A program made the translations under genes and the position numbers. Shown piece by piece: positions 12,001-24,000 of a DNA stretch of 64,000 bases; position 1 is the first letter of the stretch; each line of letters starts with the position of its first letter. Origin of the DNA: Chitinophaga silvisoli (GTDB taxonomy: Bacteria > Bacteroidota > Bacteroidia > Chitinophagales > Chitinophagaceae). The notes beneath the pieces are model-generated. The model did not search any database. It was not told the origin of the DNA and saw only the letters and a list, made by a program, of their open reading frames with translations. The DNA lies in NCBI RefSeq assembly GCF_003412465.1, contig NZ_QTJV01000006.1:124001-188000 (forward strand), read 5' to 3'.

Positions 12001-15000
12001 ACTGGCGCGTAATAAAGGTCCGCTGGACAGATCGAATGGACGTATATATTCCTCTTTAAATCCTTCAAGCCCCTCATGTATTTCAATCTTAAACCCAATT
12101 GCATCTACAGGCAATACTACCTGTCGCACATCCCCATCCGCATTTTCCCTGAACACCGTTCGCAATATCTCATGCCGCGCTATCAACTCTCTGAAGCTCT
12201 GTTGCAATGCAATTAAATCAAGGTCCCCTTTCAGCACACAGCTACCCGGAATATTATAAGCCGCACTACCCTCTTCAAACTGCCCTAATACCCACAAGCG
12301 ACGTTGTGCTGACGACAAGGGATAATCCTCAGCAATGGCTGCCACCGGTACATGCGCAAAAGCCGTCTGTACCGCTCCTGCAATCCAGGTTGCCTGACTC
12401 TCCAGCACGGGATGCGTGAATACTTCCTTCAGGGCCATCTTTACATTGAACAATTTAGATATCTGCCCGGTCAAACGTGTTGCCTTCAGACTGTGACCAC
12501 CCAGGTCAAAGAAGTTATCCTTCACACTTATGCCGGTACGGCCTAACACCTCTTCCCATACTGACAACAACTGTGACTCGATCGGATTCCGTGGCGCTAT
12601 ATATTCAACACCTGTACTCAGCTCAGCTGCCTCCGGATCAGGCAGGGCTTTCCTGTCCACTTTCCCATTCGATGTTAATGGAATATGATCCAGCTGTATA
12701 AAATGCTCCGGTATCATATAAGCCGGCAAATGAACAGCCAATTCCTGTCTTAATACGGCCACATTCAGCAAACCACGACTCACTATATACGCAATGAGTG
12801 CCACTTCATCATGGCTGTCCTTTTTCGTAATTACAATCGCATCTGAAATACCTTCCTGCTTTCTCAGTACATTCTCAATTTCACCCGGTTCCACACGGTA
12901 GCCACGCACCTTCACCTGCTGATCCATCCTGCCACCATACTCCATTTCACCATTCTCCAACAGTCGCACTCTATCTCCCGACCTGTATAAGCGGTCCTCA
13001 TGTGCCAGCAAACCGGGGATAAATCTTTGTCGTGTCAGCTCTTCCCGGTTTAGGTATCCCCTCGATAAACCATCACCTCCTACATACAATTCGCCCCAGA
13101 TGCCAACAGGCTGCAAGCGCTGCTGCGCATCCAACACATAACCCCTGAGTGTCGGTATCGGCTTACCAATATTGCTGATATCATTTTTAATTTCTTCCTC
13201 ACCTATTTCCTTGTAGGTCACATGCACCGTGGTTTCCGTGATACCATACATGTTGATGAGCTTTGTATCCGGATACCTTTCTTTCCAGGAAGCCAGTTTT
13301 CCCGGACTCAAAGCCTCTCCGCCAAAGATCACATGGCGGATCCTGAGCATCCTGCCGGGTACCTCCGCTTCTGCCTTTATCAGGTTATAAAAAGAGGAAG
13401 GTGTTTGATTCAGGATTGTTACCTGTTCTTTCTGTAACAATGTCACGAATGCATGAGCGTCTTTTGCCACCATCACCGGCACCATGACCAGCTTTCCGCC
13501 AAAGAGCAAGGCACCATACATTTCCCATACGGAAAAATCGAAGCAATAAGAATGGAACATCGTCCACACATCATCAGATGTAAATTTAAACAGCGGACGA
13601 TCAGTAATAAATAACCTTACTACATTCCTATGTTCGATTAAGGTACCTTTTGGCTTACCAGTGGTACCGGAGGTATAAATTACATAAGCGAGGTCTCCGG
13701 GCCGGTTCACGGCATGAGGATTACTGGTCTGGTATTGTACCGCCTCTGCATTAAATAGTTCGAGTTCTGCTGCATCGATGACGATTCTGCACTGGCTGTC
13801 ATTCCTGATATAGTCTATACGCTCCTGTGGGTAAGCCGGATCAATCGGCACGTATGCCCCACCGGCCTTCAGAATACCCAGTAATGCGATGATCATCCAC
13901 TCATCCCGGTCTAGTTGTACGCCAATCAGGTCATCTCTGCGAATATTGTATTTACTCTTAAGGTAATGGGCCAACTGGTTTGCAAGGCTATTTAATTCCC
14001 TGTAATTAACAGAACGCTCTCCTGCTATTACAGCAATGTTGTCCGGTGTCCGCGCTACCTGTTCTTCAAACAAAGTGACAATGGTTTTATCATGCGGATA
14101 GGATACTGGTGCCTGATCTAATTGCAGCAATTCGTTTTCCTCCGCTTCACTCAGATAATTGATCTGGTCAATCGGCAGATCCAAATCGTCCGCCACACAA
14201 TTCACGATGGCAGCGTAGTGCTGCAATAAGCGCGTGACGGTAGTATGTTTGAAATACTTTTTATTATAGGTGAGGTGTAACCTAAAGCCATCGTTATGGG
14301 TGATCAATAAATTGAGGTCATACTTCCCGTTTCCGTAGTTCGTTTCAATCACATTATCCTGCCCTTCTTCATAATGGATCATAATATCGAAGAGGGCGGT
14401 ACGGCTCATATCCTTTCCCGGGTTTACACTCAGCACTACTTTCTCAAAAGGAACGACTGCGGCATGTACACTGTTTGTATAATCAGTACTAACCTGGCTA
14501 AGCAGCTCACTAAACCTGATATTGGAAGGTACTTCATTTCTGAGTGTAAGCAGGTTCGCTATCGGGCCTACGATTGACTGCAGGGCGGCATGTTCCCGGT
14601 TTTCATACAATGTACCGATCACGATGTCTTCACTGCCCGTATACTTGCTTAACAATACATTGAATGCACTCAGCAGGAGCATATAAGCAGGACTACCGCT
14701 ACTTGTAACCTTGCGGGAGGTATCTGCTGCTAAGGTTAGTTCACAGAAACCGGCCTCGTAGATATGGATATGTTCCCTGCGGACATCTGTATCAAGCAGC
14801 AGTACCGGGGCATGCAGAAGTTTCTTTTTCCAGTAAAAATTATACTCTTCCAGATCCCTGTCTGTAAGGACATTCTGCCATAAGGTATAATCAGCGTATT
14901 GGAGTCCATCGTTTACCACAGGTGCTTGCTGCATAATTTCATCAGCCAGCATTCTCAGTGATGCTCTGTCAGCTATCAGCGATTGAGCAACGATGACGAA

Positions 15001-18000
15001 CAATGATGTACCTTCTTCTTTACTAACCAATGCAAAACGAAACAAGGGACCATTCTTTATATCAAATGGTTTGTTAATGATGTCCAGCAACTCATTGTCC
15101 TCTTTTACCTGATACTGCTCCACCCCTTCGAAAAGGGTATCATTCAATACCTGGAAAGGCTCATTATTTTCCACTTCAATGAGTGTTCCTAATACCGGAT
15201 GAGCAGCAAGTACATGCCGGATTTGCTTATTCAACAATTCAACATCAGGACTTGCCGGCAACTTAACAATCAAAGGTAAATTGTGATAGAGCGGACTACT
15301 CTCATATAAGAATCCTTTCTCAAACTGCTCAATGAACCAGATTCTTTTTTGATGTTCAGTACAGTTAATCCGCGCATCAGCTGTTTCTCTCCTTTTCAAA
15401 ACCGGTAAATCCTTATGCATACTGATACCAGTAAGCTGGTCAATAGTCAGGTCAGAATGATTAGAAATAGCGACCAGTATTTTTTCCAGGCGCTCCCCAA
15501 TCAGTTCAACCGTGTCCCTGTAGAACAGGGTTGTATTGTATTCTATATTGATATCTAATTCATCACCTTTTTCAGTAAAGTAAAAAGTGATATCGTATTT
15601 GCTTACTACATGCTCCCCACCGCTATACTTTTTGATATTCACGCCTTCCATGTTATAACCGTTCTCCTGTATTTTATCGAAGTTTTGTAGCAGGAGCATG
15701 GCATCAAAGAGGACATTGCGGGAAGGGTCCTGTTTAATGTGAAGATTGTTGACCAGTTCATCGAAAGGATACAACTGGTATTCATAGGCATCAAGCGTCA
15801 GTGATTTAATATGATCAAAGTAGGTATGGAAATGATCAGAGCCTTTGATAGCTGTTCTTAATGCCAACGTGTTGATATAAAAACCAATCTGATCTTCCAG
15901 ATCCTGGTGTTCCCTGCCGGCTATGGGAGTACCGACTATCAGGTCTTCCTGACCGGTATAAGAGTATAATAAAAGATTAACTGCCGCCAGTAAACCCATG
16001 AATAAAGTACCTTCTTCTTTTTTGCAAAAGGTATTCAACCGCTCTGTGATCTCAGCATTGATGCGGCGGTTTACCAGTCTGCCATGATGGGTAATGACAG
16101 CAGGACGTGGTTGATCATATGGGAAATGCAGTACAGGTAAAGGGGACCTTAACTGTTGCAGCCAGTAGTTTTTATGCTTTTCAAATTTGCCTGTTATAAG
16201 CTGGTTTTGCTGCCAGGAAGAATAATCTTTGTACTGGATGCGTAAAGGCACCAGGGGGCTTGCCTCGCCCTTTACATTTGCATTGTACAACAGGAGCAAT
16301 TCATTGATCAGGATATTCATAGACCATCCATCACTGATGATATGATGAACCATGTAGAAGAAGATCCACTGATTGGCTGCGACCTGGAACAAGGCTGCAT
16401 ATACAAGCGGTCCATGAACCAGGTTAAAAGGTCGTACCATGGATTCCTGCATCAGCACCGCCGCTGCGGATGCAGGACTTGCTTCATCTTGCAGATTGTA
16501 CAATGTTATTTTACAATCCAGTGCTGATAATGGTTTGATCTGTTGCCTGATTTCACCATCATCATTCTGGATGAATACCGTTCTTAAGATTTCGTGGCGT
16601 TCCAGTAAGGACGCAAAAGATGATTGCAGGATGTCCGTATCGAGGTTCCCTTCGAACAGACAGGTATCAGAAATATTAAAGGTAATATTAATTGTCTCCT
16701 GTTGACTCAGTACCCAAAGACGGTGCTGGGATGAGGACAAGGTGTAATCAGTCTGTGCAGGAATAACCGGGATTTCCGTAAAGCTGGTGTGCACAGATTT
16801 AGCAATCCATGCTGCCTGGTCGGATAATACCGGTAAACGGAAAATGTCTTTCAGTAAGACCTTTACTTCGAAGGTCTTGTAGATCTGGCTGATGAGGCGT
16901 GTTGCTTTTAAACTATGACCACCCAGGTCAAAAAAATTGTCTTTGATTCCAATAGGCTGGCGCTGGAGTATTTGTTCCCAGAGGGCGATGAGTTTGGATT
17001 CTGTTTCATTGGTTGGCGCTTCGTATACATCGGCGGTGTCCAGTTCCTGTCCGCCCAGGCGTAGCAGGGCAGCTTTATCAAGTTTGCCATTCAACAACAA
17101 GGGCAGCTGATCCAATACCACATAACGGGAAGGAACCATGGGTAAAGGTAAACGGGATGCCAGGTAAGCACGCAGCGCTGATGCCGACAGGTCATCTGAA
17201 TGACTTATGATGTAAGCAACCAGCTGTCCGCCATCCAGCAATACCACCGCTTTCTCTACACCTGCATACGTCTCCAGCACGCGCTCTATTTCTGCAGGTT
17301 CGATGCGGTGACCTCTTATCTTCACCTGCTCATCCCTGCGACCGATGTATTCTATATTGCCATCTGCTAACCATCTGCCCAGGTCACCGGTACGATATAC
17401 CCTCTTTCCTGGCGCATATGGTAATTGTACAAAGCTTTTTGCTGTTAACCCTTCCTGGTTAATATATCCTCGGCAGGTGCCAGCACCGGTTGTAAAGATC
17501 TCTCCTACCACACCGATACCACACAACTCACCATCTGAAGACAGAATATAATGAGACATGTTCTGTATCGGCTTGCCGACAAGGACCTTGTCATGCTGAC
17601 TGTCACGTGGAATGATATAACTGGTGGTGACATCAGAGGATTCTGTCTGACCATAGGTATTCATAATAGTCAGCCCTTCATTGCTGCCATAACATTTCTC
17701 TACAAAATGGGGGGTCAGTTTTTCTCCTGTCAGGATGAGTATTTCAATAGCTCCGGCATCAAAGCTGCCTTCCTGGGCCAGGTACTCGTTCAACTGGGAT
17801 GGTATGATTTCAAGGATACGGCTGCCGCTTGCATGAGCGGTAGCCAGCAGCGCATCCATATTGGTCAGCGTATCCTTGTCACAGAGGACCACACGACCTC
17901 CTGTCACTAATGGTGCCCACAGTTGCCAGATACCACCTACAAAATGAAGTGCAGATGTATGGCAGATGACATCTGCGGATGTCAATGAAAGATCATTGAT

Positions 18001-21000
18001 CTTGCTGTATAAATGATTGATCACACCACGGTGTTCCAGCATACAACCTTTCGGCTGACCCGTAGAACCAGAGGTGTAAATGATATAACAAAGAGCAGAT
18101 GGATCAGCAGCGATCATTAAATCTGTAGCAGTATAAGCAGCCTGCTCTTGCACAAAGGAAGTCCAGAAGGCTTCATCAATTACCACCTTACACTGTCCTG
18201 CTTCAAACATATAAGCGATCCGCTCCGCAGGATATTCCGGATCAACAGGTACACACCCTGCACCCGCTTTCAGCACACCCAGCATAGCCACTACAATCCG
18301 TTCATCGCGGGGCAATTGAATACCTACCAGCTCAGTTTCACTCAGGCCATATTTCTCCCGCAGATAATTTCCTAAACGATTGGCCTGACTGTTCAGTTCA
18401 TCGTAAGTAAAACTGCGGCCCACACATTCCAGCGCTACACTATCAGGTGTCTTACTCACCTGTTCTTCCCAGAGGGCAGTCAGGGTATGAGAAGATGGAT
18501 AATCACGTGTTGTTGCATTGAAGGATTCTAATAACCGGACGCGTTCAGCGTCTTCAATATAATTGAGCTTATTCAGCGAAATATCCGGGTTGGAAACGGC
18601 GGCCCCCAGCAATGTTCTAAAATGATCCGCCATACGCAATGCCGTATCACGGTTAAAAATATCGCTGTTATAATCAAGATGCAGACGCAAGCCATCCCCT
18701 GTCTCTACAAATGTAAACACCAGATCAAATTTACTGGAACTACCGCTCCATTCCTCACTACTTATCTGCAACCCTGCAAATGAGCCATCCAATACCGTGC
18801 GCTCATTATTCTGCAAAATGAGCATGACATCAAACAGCGGGTTCCTGCTCAAATCACGGGGCAGGTCCAGTTCTTCTACCAAAGTATCAAATGGATAAGA
18901 CTGGTGTTCATAGCCCTTCAGCGTCACATCCTGCACCATCGATAACAGGTCTTTGTAACTACCCTCACCATCGAAACGGGTACGGAATGCCAGGGTATTT
19001 ACATAGAAACCTATCTGGTCTTCCAGGTCTGCATGTTCCCTGCCAGCTACAGCACCGCCGATGATAATGTCGTCCTGACCAGTATACCTGTATAATAAAG
19101 CATTTACTGCTGACAATAAACCCATGAACAGGGTACTATCCTGCCTGCGTAATAAAGCGTTCAGGCGGGTAGTTAAAGATGCTTCAAACAAAACATCCAC
19201 ACTTCCCCCATTATAGGTCTTAACAGCTGGCCGTGCGTGATCGCCCATCAGATCCAGTACTGGCAAACGACCTCCCAACTGCTCCAGCCAGTAAGCCTGG
19301 TGTTCCTTCATAAAGGTCGTTTCCAGCTGATTCTGCTGCCAAACGGCGTAATCCTTATATTGTACACGCAAAGGTGCGCGATCTGTGCTTAAACCGCCTG
19401 TATGGACCTGGTAACGATCCATCAATTCACGGATCAATATGCCCATGGACCAGCCATCACTGATGATGTGGTGCATGACATAACTGAAGACCCACTCATT
19501 CTCCTGAATATAATAAAGACTGGCACGTAACAAAGGTCCCCTGGATAGATCAAAAGCAGCCTTCTGCTCTCCTGCCAGCGCCGACCTTGAAAAAGAGTCA
19601 TGAATTATTATCTCATAGCCGGGGGTATCTTTCGCAAGTACTACCTGTCGTACCTCTCCTGCCGTATTTTCTCTAAAGACGGTGCGCAGCACTTCATGTC
19701 TTTGAATCAACTCCACAAAGCTCCGTTGCAATGCTGCCACATCAAGCGCTCCTTTCAACACACAGGTACCAGGAATATTATAAGCTGCACTTCCCTCTTC
19801 AAATTGCCCCAGTACCCACAAGCGACGCTGTGCGGATGATAAGGGATAATCGTCCGAAACCGGTGCCAGGGGTACATGCGCAAATGCAGTCTGCACAGCC
19901 GCCCCTATCCAGCTTGCCTGGCTCTCCAGCACAGGATGTGTAAACACATCTTTCAACGACATTTTAACACTGAATAATTTAGCAACCTGCGCTGTCAATC
20001 TTGTCGCCTTCAGACTATGTCCGCCCAGGTCAAAAAAGTTATCTCTGACACTTATCCCTGTTCTTCCTAATACCTCTTCCCATACTGACAACAACAAGTT
20101 TTCCGTCTGGTTTCGGGGCGCTATATATTCCACACCTGTAGCCAGTCCAGCTACTTCCGGAGCAGGAAGTCCCTTTCTGTCCACCTTTCCATTTGGTGTT
20201 AATGGTAGTGCTGACAACTGCACATAATAAGCCGGTATCATATAAGCTGGCAAGCGCTCACTTAAATAAGAACGAAGTGATGATACTTCCGGTGGCTGCG
20301 TACTCACCAGGTAAGCCACCAGTTGTTTATCACCATCCGCCGCGGGAAGGGCTGTCACCACTACCGCTGAAAGACCAGGATATTGTTGCAATGCCTGTTC
20401 TATTTCGCCCAATTCAATCCGGTGCCCGCGCACCTTCACCTGGTCATCTATACGACCTATAAACTCTATATTTCCTTCCTGATTCCATCTGCCATAATCA
20501 CCGGTTCTGAACATCAGGTACCCAGGCCGGAAAGGATCGGCCATAAACTTCTCCGCGGTCAGCGCAGGCCTGTTCAGGTAACCCATACTCACCCCATATC
20601 CGCCAATACAAATCTCACCAGCCACACCCACTGGTACCAGTTGTTGCTGCCCGTCAAGGATGTAAACGGTGCTATTACTTACAGGCTTTCCAACCGGCAC
20701 TGTCGAAACTAAACTTCCATCCGCTTCATAAATAGTAGCAGATACCGTGGTCTCTGTAGGCCCATATTTATTGAAAAAAGAAACATTTTCATGAATGGTA
20801 TCCAACAATGATGCAGGGCAAATATCACCTGCAGATACCACTCTTTTCAGAGTGCTAAGCGCAGAGAAATCAATCTGACTTAACAAGGCAGGCACAGCAT
20901 GCACATGCGTGATCTGATGCTGTGCGATAAAATCCGTCAATTCAGCCCCCAATACTTTATCTGCAATAACTAAGGTCGCGCCCGATAATAAGGAAATGAA

Positions 21001-24000
21001 GATCTGCTCTACAGATGCATCAAATGCAAAATTGGCTAACTGTAATATTTTGTCTTCCTGGTGGAGGGAATAAGTGGCTGAAATAGCCTGCAGGTAGGAT
21101 ACCAATGATTGATGCTGCACCATTACTCCCTTGGGAGTACCTGTAGATCCGGAGGTATAAATTACATAAGCAAGGTCTGACAAACTATAGATCTGCTCCG
21201 GAATTGTCAAATTATATCTTTGCTGATCAGTGATGAACTGCTTCAACTCCTGTTCAGCAACCAATGCTTTACACTGACTATCCGAAACAATAAAATGAAT
21301 ACGATCCTGTGGGTATTCCGGATCAATAGGTACATATGCCGCACCCGCTTTCAGTACCCCCAATATCGCCACGACCACCCATTCACTGCGGGAAAGATGG
21401 ATGCCTACCAGGTCACCATGGACCACCCCATGTTCTTCTTTTAGAAAATGAGCGAACTGATCAGACAATTCATTAAGCTGTTGATAGCTTAGAGATTTGT
21501 TGTCAAATACTATTGCTGTCTTGGCTGGAGAATTCTCCACACTGGCCAGGAACAGGTCTACTATTGTAAGATCATTCCTGTTAGCTTCCAGCCGAATATT
21601 CCCAGCTTCCAGCAATGCCGTTCTTTCACGGCTGCCGATATAATTTAACTGTTGGATAGGGACGGCCGGTGCTGCCACCAATGCCTGTAGCAATTGCATA
21701 AAATGATCTGCCAGGTGCGCGGCCATGACAGCACTAAAAACATCACTGTTGTAAATAAGCCGCAAACGCAGCCCTTCTGTTAACTCTGTAAAATTAAATA
21801 GCAGGTCGAATTTGCTGGAACCACCAGCGGATTCCTCAATATTTATATGGATTCCTGAAAATGAACCATCCAATACAGTACGCTCATTATTCTGAAGAAT
21901 AAGCATGACATCAAATAGCGGACTACGACTCAAATCACGAGGCAGATCCAGTTGCTCAACCAGCTCATCGAACGGATAGGCCTGGTGCTCATACCCTCTC
22001 AGCGTTACATCATTCACCTTTTCCAACAGCTCAATAAAACTACCCCTACCTTCAAATCGTGTACGGAAAGCCAGCGTATTTACATAAAAACCAATCTGGT
22101 CTTCCAGGTCCGCATGCTCTCTACCTGCCACCGCACCCCCGATGATAATATCTTCCTGACCGGTATAGCGGTATAACAAAGCATTGACTGCTGACAACAA
22201 ACCCATAAATAATGTACTACCCTGTCCCTGCAACAACGCATGCAAACGCTCCGTTACAGATGCGTCCAGTACCTTGTCAATATGACCGCCATTGTATGTT
22301 TTAATAGCAGGACGAGGCTGATCACCCACCAGGTCCAATACCGGCAGGTGGCCACTGAACTGATCCAACCAGTAAGCACGGTGCGCCTGCATCACTGCAC
22401 TATCCAGCTGTTCCTGTTGCCACACTGCATAGTCTTTATATTGAATACGCAAAGCAGCGCGGTCTTTATCAGAACTACCTGTTACATGCACATGGTAGCG
22501 TTCCATCAGTTCACGGATCAGGATTCCCATAGACCAACCATCACTGATGATGTGATGCATAACATAACTGAATCTCCATTCAAGCTCATTGATGCGATGA
22601 AGACTGGCACGTAACAGCGGACCATTATACAGGTCAAAAACCTGCGCATCAGCCGGCGTAAGCACATCATCAATATTGATTGTTCCAACCGGCAACACGA
22701 TCTGCCGCACTTCTCCTGCCGCATTCTCCCGGAATACTGTACGCAATATTTCGTGCCGTGCTACCAGGTCATCAAAACTTTGCCTCAATGCACGCACATC
22801 AAGTTCACCTCTCAGCACACAGCTAGCGGGAATTGTATAAGCCGCACTACCCTCTTCAAACTGCCCCAGTACCCACAAGCGGCGCTGTGCAGATGATAAG
22901 GGATAATCTTCCATGAGTGGTGCTACCGGCACATGCGCAAAATCTGTCTGCACTGCCGCCGCTATCCAGCTTGCCTGGTCCTCCAGCACAGGATGTGTAA
23001 ACACCTCTTTCAACGCCATTTTTACGTTGAAATGTTTAGCAATCTGCCCGATCAGCCGGGTGGCTTTCAAACTATGCCCCCCCAGGTCGAAGAAGTTGTC
23101 TTTGACACTTATTCCTGTACGGCCTAATACCTCTTCCCATACTGAAATCAACAAGGTTTCCGTCTGGTTACGAGCTGCAATATATTCGACTCCTGTAGCC
23201 AGACCAGATGCATCCGGTGCCGGAAGTGCCTTTCTGTCTACCTTGCCATTTGATGTTAACGGAAGCGCATCTAACTGAACATAATAACCAGGTACCATGT
23301 AGGCTGGCAACAAATTGCCCAGATATGCACGAAGTGCTGCGATCTCAAGGTTTTGGTTGCTTACCACATAGGCTACCAGTTGCTTATCACCATCTGCCGA
23401 AGCAATGGCCGTTACAACCACATCTGTCAGACCAGGATATTGCTGCAGGGCCAGTTCTATTTCACTCAGTTCTATCCTGTATCCACGCACTTTCACCTGG
23501 TCGTCTATACGACCTATAAATTCTATATTTCCATCCCTGTTCCATCTGCCATGGTCACCCGTTCTGAAGATGCGGGAGCCGGGACGGAATGGATCTGCTA
23601 TAAACTTTTCACCTGTCAGTAAAGGCGCATTCAAATAACCCAGACTGCCCCCGTCACCTCCCACACAGATTTCTCCGATCACCCCTGCGGGTACCAGTTG
23701 CTGTTGCGCATCAAGCACATAAACTGTACTATTACTTATAGGTTTGCCTAATGGAATACCACTTGCAGGATCATCCAGGTGGGCAGCCAGAGAGAAGGTA
23801 GTGTTTTCTGTAGGACCATAACCATTGATGATAACCATTTCAGGATAATGGGCCTTCAGCGAAATAATATGCGCAGGAGAGAGCTTATCCCCTCCTGCCA
23901 ATAAAGTACGCAGACCTTTGAAAAGCGTAATATCAGTATCCACTAACTGGTTCAGCCAGCCAGCGGTAAACCACATAATGTTTACACGGTGCTTCGCGAT

